Shown: piece after piece, positions 1 through 13,287 of the stretch
Position numbering within the stretch: the stretch's first letter is position 1
Layout: every line of letters starts with the position of its first letter
Source of the DNA: Daphnia carinata
Taxonomy: Eukaryota; Arthropoda; Branchiopoda; Diplostraca; Daphniidae
Length of the DNA: 64,000 bases
Assembly: GCF_022539665.2 (NCBI RefSeq)
Contig: NC_081335.1
Location: 3,906,001 to 3,970,000 of the forward strand
Direction of reading: 5' to 3'
Program-made: the position numbers and the translations under genes
The notes under the pieces: generated by a model
What the model was told of the DNA's origin: nothing
What the model saw: the letters and a program-made list of their open reading frames with translations, nothing else
The model's database searches: none

Positions 1-249
1 GAATTTAACATTTCTTGGTACATGAATATGGCAATCCGTTTTACATAAAAAAAAAAAAAAAAATGCGGAAAAAAAAAAAAAAAAAAAAAAAAAAAACTTT
101 TTTCTCTTTTTTCTACCCGTAGCCATCTATCAGTCGGTTTCGTTATTACAGGCATGTAAGCAATTTCAGTTAATTGTATCCCATTAGCAGTTAATTGAGT
201 AGCGTGGCTGGAGAACAACGCGTGGCTGGAGAACAACGCCTGGCTGGAG

Positions 250-1560
250 GATCAATTGAAAAATGGATAAGATAATAAAACAAAAAAATGGTAAGTATAA
301 ACATTATTATATTGGTTTTCAATTATTAATTATTGTTTATTAGATCAAATTATGAAGCTGCAGGCCCAATTATTGGAACAACACAAAATATTAGATAACA
401 GCAAAGCTAAGGATGGTAAGGCCTAATACGTAATGATTCTATTTATTTGCTTTTATTCATTTGTGTTTTGTAGCTCAAATTTTGAGTCTACATGCTCAGT
501 TACTGGAAAATAAACAAATTAGAATGGGACACTTTCCAAACAGTGAAGGAGGTTTTTCCAAACTCATCCCTAACTGAACGTGAGGATGAGTTGGCGTTAG
601 GCGAACACAGTCAGGTACCTAAACTTTTCAAATAAGAATTCAAAATAAGTATAGAATTTTAACAAACAATTATTTATTGTTAAGTTATTCAGTCTACCAC
701 CTGACAGTGTGTTAAAGTTAAATTCTGTTAGTGCTGCACTAAAAGAATTGTTAGTAATAAGTCTATGGAGCGAAGGAAGTGAACAATTGTGGGACCGTAT
801 TTGGGCTGAAAATGGATGTGGTACGGAAACCCAGAAATAGCACGAGTTCAACATAAAACATGAATTAGGTACTTTTCAGTTTTTTGTCTATCGAAAAAGT
901 ATTTTTAATGCTATTATTTTGCATTCACAGAATTTTAGTGGGGGATCAAGTCATGTCTGGAAGTGTTACAGGATGGAAGAGTGAGCCTACAGTTGAAAAA
1001 CACTGAAAGTGCATTACCCTTAAGGTATAAGGTAAAGTAATAGAGTATGCACATTGTCTAATGAGAAGTACCATCTTGTGTGAATGAATCCTGTATAACA
1101 GCAATCCTTTATAGTTCTGTCACACCTAGAAGCCTCAAATAATTCTGCTTCTCTTGCTAAAGAACAACTTGTCCTTTACGTTCAGAGTGTTGGTGAAGCT
1201 GGGTACTTAAATGGCCCTAAAGATGTTTCATTTCGTTGGCATTGCAGCGATGAACATCATACATGGACTTTTTAGGTATGAAAGGAATTTTCTTGAAAAT
1301 TTTTTGAATTTATGACAAAGCATTTCTCCTGCTTTTTGCCAACCATGTCTAATCTAAAAAAAAATTTATCCAATAGGAAAGGATTTTCAGCATCCTGGGA
1401 ACACAACTATCAACAATGCAACATTCTACAGGTGCTAGTTTATCATTCAAGAGCCTTATACAATGAAGTTAATCTGCAATTTGTATGTCCTTTCCCAAGC
1501 TTCCACCAGAAGTTGAATCTATGAGTCATGTAAGTTCCATGATCAACAATTGATGTGTTT
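250..1560 (+). pseudogene. Decayed spliced coding region inside the left arm (unknown protein)
   Basis: A short exon (ATG at about 263, encoding MDKIIKQKN) ends at a GT donor. An exon at about 344-417 (DQIMKLQAQLLEQHKI) is bounded by ttag and gtaagg, and another follows from about 474 (AQILSLHAQLLENKQI). The two exons share a QLLE-type coiled-coil repeat. Further open blocks lie at 680-870 and 1140-1275 (including LAKEQLVLYVQSVGEAGYL) but are broken by stops. The inverted copy in the right arm carries the same blocks. I do not recognise the family; it could be the remnant of the element's own protein. Confidence 0.45.
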
Positions 1561-1702
1561 AACGGTGTTGTTTTTCTTTTCTCAATATAGGTTAATAGTA
1601 ACATTGGATCTGAAAAGATTCTTGGTTGGGGCAAGACACTGAATAAATTGTATTGATTGGATGGATGACATGACATTGCTATACTTAATTCGGATTCCCG
1701 AG

Positions 1703-2165
1703 ACGGTATTTGATATTAAAAAAATTGAAGTGCATATCTGGGCTCCCTTCTTTTCTGAAGCCCCGTTTCCCCTTGACTCATAATAAGCCCGTAGGGGGTC
1801 ATGCCCCTACTGTACGGTATATATAAAAACAACATATACCGAGGTTTGGAGGGCTCTGGCCGGAAAGGGGACGTGGGGTGCCGCTTCGTCCGATGATGTG
1901 TTCACGGAGGGTGACGTGGCTGCCCACAAATCCGAACTAAAGGTTAATCGCTCCTGTAAAAATGTTCCAAATCTTCAGCTCTTCTTCCGGCTTCTCTTAG
2001 CCAATCACCGGGTAATCTCCCCGGTGGGTCAACAAGGCAGTGTCTCCCCCTGCCTGGGTTGACGGCAACTTTTGAAAGGGTTATTGTGCCTTTTTAAAGT
2101 TGCAAAAATAATTGTATTGTGCAGAGAATTGTCAATAAAATTTTTTTTATAAAATATTTTTTGCA
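1703..2165 (-). repeat. Inner module, copy 1 (inverted)
   Basis: This 0.46-kb GC-richer module is inverted relative to 2975-3436 and nearly identical to it. It contains a perfect 7-bp-stem hairpin (gtagggg...cccctac, about 1791-1810) and a block rich in c/g runs. A third, more diverged copy lies at 4955-5365. The module ends near the tetranucleotide-like 'aaatacc' on all three copies. Confidence 0.8.
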
Positions 2166-2316
2166 AAATTTTTTTCTTTCATTGTCTGTGTAAGCTGTGT
2201 TCACACATTACAATTACGAACTTTTTTTTTTGCTTTGCTTTATTTGTTTTTATCACCTTTGATAGTAAGTATTGTTTCCATTGGTTTATCTTTTATCTGT
2301 AAGCATTCTATTATTA

Positions 2317-2378
2317 TCCAGGGATCGAACCCTCGATGTTCGGCATACCGCGCCGATGCTCTACCAATGAGCCATGAA
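2317..2378 (-). repeat. tRNA-like sequence in the palindrome apex (left)
   Basis: On the minus strand the sequence shows a tRNA-type A box (tggctcattggtagagc), a 5-bp anticodon-like stem (tcggc/gccga) and a B box (gggttcgatccc). The acceptor stem is not convincing, so this is called a tRNA-derived sequence rather than a functional tRNA. It is homologous, in inverted orientation, to 2667-2732. Confidence 0.55.
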
Positions 2379-2499
2379 TTATATGATGTCAAGTTGGCTT
2401 TTTTCTAGTCACTTGTGGACTTGCATTTACACTTAGAATAAAACTGAAATCAATTCTGTAATATACTCTTCTACATTTATTCTACTTCATTTTTACACA

Positions 2500-2566
2500 T
2501 CTACTGAGGTTTGAACCCAGGGTAACAGGTATCGCAGCTAAAGGCTCTACCACAGAGCTATGGACT
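2500..2566 (-). repeat. tRNA-like sequence near the centre of the palindrome
   Basis: The minus strand carries a D-arm (gctctgtggtagagc) and a T-arm (ctggg-ttcaaac-ctcag) at tRNA-like spacing. The anticodon arm does not pair well, so it is probably a tRNA pseudogene or tRNA-derived promoter. It lies in the unpaired loop and has no obvious inverted partner. Confidence 0.5.
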
Positions 2567-2666
2567 TTATGAATGCAAAAGAAAGATAAACATGTAGTTG
2601 TGAAAGACTGCATAAACATCCTAGACGATAACATATGATATGCAATAATAAAATATTTAGATATAT

Positions 2667-2732
2667 CTCGTGGCTCAATGTTAGAGCATCGGCGTTGCAC
2701 GCTGAATGTCTGGGGATCGGTTCCCATACGAG
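2667..2732 (+). repeat. tRNA-like sequence in the palindrome apex (right)
   Basis: On the plus strand ctcgt...acgag can pair as an acceptor stem, gctc...gagc forms a D stem, and tcggc-gttgcac-gctga forms an anticodon arm whose loop would place TGC in the anticodon position. The T arm is irregular (tgggg atcggtt ccca). It looks like a decayed tRNA-type sequence; a functional tRNA is unlikely but not excluded. Confidence 0.5.
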
Positions 2733-2974
2733 TAAAACAAAATACAAAATTACTTCAAAACATATCCAGATATTACACGTTGTTCCTTGAATCTAAGTTG
2801 AAGAATTCAAAGAGTGTAATAAGTAATAATTGAATACTTACAGGTAAACGATAAACAAATGGAAACTGCTTACCATGAAAGGTGACAAAAAATAATAAAG
2901 CAAAGAAAAAAAAAAAAAGCTCATAATTGTAATGTGTGTACACAGTTACACAGACAATGAAAGAAACAAATTTT

Positions 2975-3436
2975 ACAAAAAATATTTTATAAAAAAAATT
3001 TTATTGACAATACTCTGCACATTACAATTATTTTTGCAACTTTAAAAAGGCACAATAACCCTTTCAAAAGTTGCCGTCAACCCAGGCAGGGGGAGACACT
3101 GCCTTGTTGACCCACCGGGGAGATTACCCGGTGATTGGCTAAGAGAAGCCGGAAGAAGAGCTGAAGATTTGGAACATTTTTACAGGAGCGATTAACCTTT
3201 AGTTCGGATTTGTGGGCAGCCACGTCACCCTCCGTGAACACATCATCGGACGAAGCGGCACCCCACGTCCCCTTTCCGGCCAGAGCCCTCCAAACCTCGG
3301 TATATGTTATTTTTATATATACCGTACAGTAGGGGCATGACCCCCTACGGGCTTATTACGAGTCAAGGGGAAACGGGGCTACGGAAAGGAAGGGAGCCCA
3401 GATATGCACTTCAATTTTTTAAATATAAAATACCGT
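2975..3436 (+). repeat. Inner module, copy 2
   Basis: Reverse-complement partner of 1703-2165 with very few differences, including the same hairpin (about 3329-3348). The near-identity contrasts with the more diverged outer arms and suggests either stronger constraint or recent conversion between the arms. Confidence 0.8.
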
Positions 3437-4954
3437 CTCGGGAATCCGAATTAAGTGTAGAAATGTCATGTCATCCATTCAATCATTACGATTTATTCAG
3501 TGTCTTGCCCCAACCAAGAATCTTTTCAGATCCAATTTTACTATTAACCTATGGTGAGAAAAGAAAAACAACACCATTAAGCATCTCAATTGCTGCTCAT
3601 GTGACTTACATGACTTATAGATTCAACTTATGGCAGAAGCTTGGGAAAGGCCATACAAATTGCAGATGAAAATCATTGTACAAGGCTCTTGAATGATAAA
3701 ATAGCATCCCTAGAATGTTGCATTATTGATAGTTGTGTTCCCAGTATGCTGAAAATCCTTCCCTATTGGATAAATTTTTTTTTTTAGATTAGACATGGTT
3801 GGCAAAAAGCAGTAGAAATGCTTTGTCATAAATTTTCAAAATTTTCAAGAAAATTCCTTTCATACCTAAAAAGTCCATGTATGATGTTCATCGCTGCAAT
3901 GCCAACGAATGAAACATTTTTAGGGCCATTTAAGTATCCAGCTTCACCAACACTCTGCACGTAAAGGACAAGTTGTTCTTTAGCAAGAGAAGCAGCTCAT
4001 ACCTTAATGGTAATGCACTTCAGTGTTTTTCAACTGTAGGCTCACTCTTCAATCCTGTAACACTTCCAGATTTTACTTGAACCACCACTAAAATTCTGTG
4101 AATGCAAAATAACAGCATTAAAAATACTTTTTCAATAGACAAAAAACCGAAAAGTACCTAATCCATGTTTTATGTTGAACTCATGCCGTTTCTGGGTTTC
4201 CGTACCACACCCATTTTCAGCCCCAATACGGTCCCACAATTGTTCACTTCCTTCGCTGCATGGACTTATTATTAACAATTCTTTTAGTACAGCACTAACA
4301 GAATTTAAATTTAACACACTGTCAGGTGTTAGACTGAATAACTAAACAATAAATAATTGTTTGTTAAAATTCTATACTTATTTTGGATTCTTATTTGAAA
4401 AGTTTATGTACCTGACTGTGTTCGCCTAATGCCAATTCATCCTCATGTTCAGTTAGGGATGAGTTTGGAAAACCCTCCTTCACTGTTTGGAAACTGTTCC
4501 ATTCCAATTTGTTCTTTTCCCCTTAGCTGAGCTTGTAGACTCAAAATTTGAGCTACAAAACACAAATGAATAAAAGCAAATAAATAGAATCATTACGTAT
4601 TAGGCCTTACCATCCTTAGCTTTGCTGTTATCTAATATTGTGTTGTTCCAATAATTGGGCCTGCAGCTTCATAATTTGATCTAATAAACAATAATTAATA
4701 ATTGAAAACCAATATAATAATTTTATACTTACCATCCTTTAGTAGTATTATCTTATCCATTTTTCAATTGTTCCTCCAGCCACGCGTTATTCTCCATCCA
4801 CGCTACTGAACTAACTGTGAATGGCATCCAATGGACTGAAATTGCCTACGCCAGTAATAACGAGTCTGAGCGGTAGATGGCTACGTGTCGGAAAAAAAGA
4901 AAAAAGTGCGATTTTTTTTTTTTTTTTTATGTAAAACGGATTGCCCTTAAAAAA

Positions 4955-5365
4955 GACAAAATTTGTATTGGCAATACACTGCACAATCCAAAGACTTGCA
5001 ACTTTAAAATGACAAAATAGCCGATTTCAAAGTTGCTGTCAACCAAGGTAGGGGGAGACACTACATCAGCTGACGCTTGGCTAAGAGAAGCCGGAAAAAG
5101 AGCGAAGGTTGCGGACAAGCTTTTACGTGAGCGATTAACCGTTAATTCGGATTTGTGGGTAGCCCCAAAGCCCTCCAAAAGATATCACCGAGCCAGGGGG
5201 ACCCCCACGTCCCCTTTCCGGACAGCGCACTCACAACCGTTACTGCTGATCACAGTAGGGGCATGACCCCCTACGGGCTTATTACAAATCTAGGGGAAAC
5301 GGGGCCACAGAAAAGAAGGGAGCCCAGATATGCACTTCAATTTATGTATATCAAATACCATAATG
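4955..5365 (+). repeat. Inner module, copy 3, directly outside the palindrome
   Basis: Starting about 10 bp after the right terminal repeat, the sequence again follows the inner module in the same orientation as 2975-3436, with many substitutions and several indels. Shared landmarks are the 'gggggagacact' block, 'ggctaagagaagccgg', the gtagggg...cccctac hairpin (about 5256-5275) and 'gggagcccagatatgcacttcaatt'. It therefore behaves as a module that can exist outside the palindrome. Confidence 0.75.
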
Positions 5366-7151
5366 CGAGCTAATGTTGCTCTTTCCATGGGTAATTTCAA
5401 TCGTGTTTCCAAACGTCAGCTTCAATAAAATCCAGCCTCGTTTTGAAGCCTCATTTCCGATCTATTATGGCTATACACCTAAAAAAGGCAAAACAAAAGC
5501 AAATCAATACATAACGGTTTTGCTCGTGGAACTTACTTTAAACAGTATTGTGTGTAATCCTTCTAGGGGTTTATACTTGAAACGCTTCTGACAGAATTTC
5601 TAAGTGAAATCCAAACACAACATAGTATGAACACCCAATTATTTATGGTAACAGAAAATTTTATGTTCAGTAGAGGTGTTCCTTTCCGATATGGCTAATA
5701 TCCTTTTAGTATAAATAAGTAGAAAGGTAAGTTAGCATATCGCCAGAAAACAGTTATTAAATAATATTGAAGTAGGAAAAAATACACAAACCGTGTGCAA
5801 AACAATGCAAAAGCCAAAGGAATACTTGTTTTCCATAAGGCTATGCCATTATTTGCTGTTTCCCGTTAGAATTTCCGTATCCAATGGTTCAGTGAACAAT
5901 TGTACGACACATACCCAGTGCAATGTGGCATAGATGTCTTTAAAAAAATTTTCAGCTGACCCAATGAACTCTTGATTTCAGTTATTAGCATACCTGTTAT
6001 CCAATAATGGAGATTAGAAAACAGAATAATAAACATGTCAGAAGAAGAATTTAAAAAGATAAAAAAAGGTAAAAAACTTTAAGCCTGAACTTGAATTTTC
6101 CTGCTGTATCCTTTCCGTGATGTTTGGTCAATCACAACTGAAAACACCAGTGAAAAATGGTAAAACTTACAACATAACCAGGGGTGATTCACAAATATTT
6201 ATCAAAGTAATCGTTTGCTGGCAGCCAATAAGAAAATGAAATCCTTTTAACTGAGTTATTTCAAGAATGCATTATGAACAAAAAATATTTTAAACAAACT
6301 AACTTTTTCAGGAACAAAAAGATTAATAGTAGTAGTAGTAGTAAAGACACTAAAGAGCCATGTACAATCCATGAGGCAACAGATTTTACCATATTACCTT
6401 TTCCCACTAAATAGCTTTGTCACTGTAGTGCAATCGATGTATATTGCCAGTTTCAACGCTAGATGTCGTTTTCGGTGTCCGTAATTAACAGAACTCTTGT
6501 AGGGAAATTCAAGCATTTGGATTGTTGGCGAGGAATTTTATTTTATTAAAGAACAGTACAGTCGAACCGTTAAAGTAAAGGAATAATAAACTGGCAAATA
6601 GGACAAAGGATTTGGAAAAACAACAAAATAACGTGGACTCAAAGGAAACCAATTGCCAATTTACTCACCAAAAGCCGATGCTTTGTAACATTAATCCCTT
6701 GCTGATACACCAAAGAGTTAGCCCGAATGTTTTTGCAAAGCAAAAGAGATAGCAAAAAGAACTTCACCATGACCACGCTTCATCACTCGAAATAACAGAG
6801 TCACTGGTCATACAGCAACACAGAGGAGGAAAGAAGAAGAAAAATATATAGGCTATATATCTAAACACAATGTCTAAAAAAAGGTGCCGTTCTTGATGGG
6901 TTGCATCTGCTGTACAATTTTTCTGAAAGAGAAACACCCTTCGTCTGGAGTGATGACGATACTGAAACATTGTAGAGCCTTCATTGAGGCAAATGACGGC
7001 AGTGATAAAACTTCTGCGCAACAATGGATGAATCACAGTCACATTAACTCAACACACACACAAACACAAGGTCATTATTACAGGGTGGGTTGTCATAAAA
7101 CTAAGAACCACTTTCTATCAACGGATATTCCACTTTCTTCTTCAATCTAGT
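5366..7151. other. Intergenic, no gene recognised
   Basis: AT-rich sequence between the repeat module and the 3' end of the peptidase gene. It has a short agt microsatellite at about 6328-6343. The open frames here are short and lack family resemblance. The right end probably contains the 3' UTR of the minus-strand peptidase gene. Confidence 0.5.
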
Positions 7152-10519
<3,368 letters not shown>

Positions 10520-11065
10520 CCAAGTCCTGGAGTGGACAAAAGATTGCTTTAAAACATTGTGTCATTAATTTTGAGTAAGCTAATGGAAACTTAATAAACT
10601 TTTCATGGAAGTCGCAGTTTAAAAAGACCGCAAATTTATACTGGCTGTAGCCTAGAAACTTATTTTTATAGGTTTGATTGAAAACTACCTCTTTTTTCGG
10701 TAAATAATCACTACTTAATCCTTTCACAAAAGGGTTAGAATAACGATTCCTTTTAAATTTATCTACCCTTGGTCAAGGATATCCTTCTGTTTTTTTGTTT
10801 GATAAAAGCAAGAAAACTTTTTCAAAAGCGGGCACTGGCTCACCAACTAGGAAGTTTTCGAAAGATGTCAAAACGATGACACCTTGTTTCTGTGGAAGCT
10901 GACAGCAGTAGTTTAACTCCAGTCCCAGCTGATTGCTTTCCGTGTAGTCTGCTATATTGTTGTTTCGGTGAAACGCTTCTTGCGAGATCTTTTCATTCGT
11001 GCTGAGTGTACCTAAAATAATCGAATGAAAATTCTGGATGAAAATTCTAAGAAAGACTTATTATC
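10520..11065. promoter_or_regulatory. Divergent promoter interval, peptidase / BTB gene
   Basis: Only about 550 bp separate the start codons of two oppositely transcribed genes, so their promoters must lie here. The interval also holds the unassigned open stretch. I saw no clear TATA box. Confidence 0.5.
10773..11011 (-). other. Open, splice-flanked stretch upstream of the peptidase (unassigned exon or 5' leader)
   Basis: After an acceptor-like ttttag, the minus strand stays open for about 78 codons (including QGVIVLTSFENFLVG), with a good donor (gtgagc) inside at about 10842. Joined to the peptidase exon by the obvious acceptor, the frames do not match, so it may be a 5' leader exon of the peptidase or a chance frame. 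I recognise no domain. Confidence 0.3.
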
Positions 11066-13083
11066 ATGAATCACCAAAATCGACCAGGCCCATTAAATGA
11101 ACATGATTACTATAGTACAAGGGAGCACACAGAGGCTCAGCAGAATGAATCATCCCAGCAAGAGGTTCATATTGATGGACTACAAGTGTGTAATTTTTTC
11201 TTTTAAGTTTTTTTTTACCTATTAAGTTTGATAAAAATTAACAACCAAACCCATTATCAATTACAGGTGGACAACTCATCAACAGTTCTTAACAAAATAG
11301 CCAAATTGTATGCAGAAAAGTTGATGAATGATGTGTGCTTGGTAGTTGGTGGAAAAGATTACCTTGCTCATCGCCTGATATTATGTGCCTCTAGTGAAGT
11401 CTTCCATGTAAACTCCTTTTTTGCATATTTTTGTTTATGTAAAACATTAAATAAATTATTGTACATTAGGTTATGTTAATGAACCCAAATTGGACAGAAT
11501 CACACAACAAAAGAATAACATTGCAAGAGCCATCTCAATGTTGTAATGTATTTGGTGACTTTTTGGCTTATCTCTATACAGGTATTTGATTTTCTTAAAA
11601 ACACCCTAGCCAATATTACATGTATATTTATTGCAGGACGTATACAAATCTCTCATGCAACTGTGATGCCAGTAATGGCTTTAGCTGACAAGTATAATGT
11701 ACTTGACTTGATGAGCCTTTGCAAAAATTTCATGATAGAAAACATCCCATCTGCGTCAAGATGCAACCAACTAATGAACTGGCTACAGTACAGTTTCGCG
11801 TGTGGCCATCAGCAGTTGGCAAATGCTTGTCGGTAAGAAGGAAGTTATTTTACGTGATTATGGTAATAGCTCTGTGGTTAACGCTTCTTGTATTGTGTGG
11901 CAGTGACTATGTTCGGTGGAACTTTCAAACCGTGGCCACCCAGGACGACTTTGGAACGTGCGAAGTGGATGTGTTAATATCTCTGATTCACATGGATGAC
12001 CTGGCCATTTATGATGAAATGACTCTTTTCCACTGTCTAGTCAAGTGGATAGAGGCTCAGGATGACCACAATGAAAACCTTATTCGTCAGGTTTTTGCAT
12101 ATGTTAGGTTCCCCATGATGACTCCGAGACAGTTGGCTGATCTGCTTCTATGTTCACTAACTCAACGATATAAGGAATTTTTCGTCGAGCGTATGGCAAT
12201 AGCTATGGCCTTTCATTCAGGTGAGTATACTCTGAGTTTAACCAAAATTCAAACGCCTACATTTACGACTATATCAAATCTCGTTAAAAATTTACAGGTC
12301 AAAAAGAGCACTTCACAGAAGCATTGTTGCAGCAGAATAGCCCCGATTCCCAGTTGTTCACCCCACGCCTTTACACTTCAGAAAAGTGGGGCACTCACAT
12401 CACACTGGAAAACTTCCCATCTTTGCAGCCCTATCATACGCGAACTCTGTTGCTCTCTTCTCCAACGTCGTGTGCCGACTTCGAAACAGATGCCTATGAA
12501 TGGGTAATCGAATTTTCGCCTAAAGGTATGACCTATTCAATGCGATACCTAGATTTTAAATTTTAACGAAACTGTTTTTAAAACAATGAAAACTTATAAT
12601 AATAAATAAAATAAAATACTATTTACATAGGAGTTTGGTTTCGGCCTTGTTGTTTAATCGTGTGGCAAGGGAATATCGAAATCCCAGAAACGGTACTGCG
12701 CACCGTACGGCTTTCCGTCATGCTTAAGGTAATGGGAATTTATTGAATTGTTTTTAAATTATCTTAAAACTTCTGTTGTTAATTAATTTTAGGAACCAAA
12801 CGAAGCCCATGTTCGCGTGGCTGTGCTCGTTTACGGCGTACATGGGGGGGTGGAACATGTGCGGAGTACCACGGTGCGAAATTTTATATTCTCACCGGAA
12901 GAGCCTGTATTGCGATACGAGAACCTTCTTCCGTATTCTGATATCAATCCGGACAGGTTTGATTGTGGCCAGACGCAGCCGAACAGTCCTCCATCGCCTT
13001 TCCTTGTTGGACCCCGGCGAGATACGCTTAAGGTCCAACTTATCATTCTACCTCAGCGACCGTATAAACGTAGAGAAAGATGA
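11066..13083 (+). CDS. BTBD17: BTB-BACK domain protein, BTBD17-like (multi-exon)
   Basis: The model starts MNHQNRPGPLNEHDYYS at 11066. The BTB/POZ domain spans exons at 11267-11407 (VDNSSTVLNKIAKLY, DVCLVVGGKDYLAHR), 11470-11581 (VMLMNPNWTESHNKR, VFGDFLAYLYTG) and 11637-11832 (RIQISHATVMPVMALADKY). A BACK-type helical region follows (HMDDLAIYDEMTLFHCLVKW, MTPRQLADLLLCSLTQRYKE), then a C-terminal beta-rich part (WVIEFSPKGVWFRPCCLIVW, VLVYGVHGGVEHVRSTTV). All splice phases join in frame. BTB-BACK proteins often act as Cullin-3 substrate adaptors; the C-terminal half resembles BTBD17 rather than Kelch proteins, since there are no Kelch repeats. Family membership is firm; the orthologue name is less certain. 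Confidence 0.8.
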
Positions 13084-13287
13084 TACCTTAGAAAGGAGAA
13101 CCATCAAACGAATAAACCAACAAGAAAGAAAAACAGCACACAAATATTTATATAAAAAATAAAACTTGTGATTACCATACTTGTTCAACTGAATAATGCT
13201 GAGTTTGGCTTCCAATGAAGATTAACTTTACTTTCACAAAAACGACACTTGTATTTTATTCTCATTGAAATAGATCCGTCAATGTGT

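Larger units (their letters stand above)
30..2400 (+). repeat. Left arm of the palindrome
   Basis: The left arm runs from the terminal repeat through a poly-A-rich stretch (47-95), a decayed spliced coding region (about 260-1560), the strongly conserved inner module (1703-2165) and an AT-rich apex segment with a tRNA-like sequence. Its reading frames are interrupted: the block around 740-840 ends in a premature tag where the other arm reads through. A small direct duplication (gcgtggctggagaacaac, twice) lies at about 202-240. Confidence 0.75.
30..4945. mobile_element. Large palindromic (foldback-like) element with ~2.3-kb inverted arms
   Basis: The sequence at 30-46 (ggcaatccgttttacat) is the exact reverse complement of 4929-4945. 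Inside these ends the left half reads as the inverted complement of the right half almost continuously to about 2400 / 2640. Matching landmarks are 360-420 with 4610-4680, 680-870 with 4165-4345, 1140-1275 with 3870-3990, 1703-2165 with 2975-3436, and 2265-2315 with 2825-2880. The inner modules are nearly identical, while the outer parts show substitutions and small indels and the left apex lacks about 100 bp. This looks like an old non-autonomous or decayed mobile element rather than a perfect duplication artefact. I could not identify a clear target-site duplication or a transposase family. Confidence 0.8.
2640..4945 (-). repeat. Right arm of the palindrome
   Basis: This is the inverted partner of the left arm. 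It keeps some reading frames longer than the left arm: a 61-codon frame on the minus strand at 4132-4317 corresponds to the interrupted block at 700-850. A stretch at 3460-3669 matches 1480-1680 inverted. Donor- and acceptor-like GT/AG pairs sit at equivalent places in both arms (for example near 4608 and 417), suggesting that both derive from one intron-containing gene. Confidence 0.75.

Noticed and set aside
1740-2100. Helitron 3' end (short hairpin near a terminus)
   Set aside because: The gtagggg/cccctac hairpin is present but is followed by far more sequence than in Helitron ends, there is no CTRR terminus, and the element has terminal inverted repeats.
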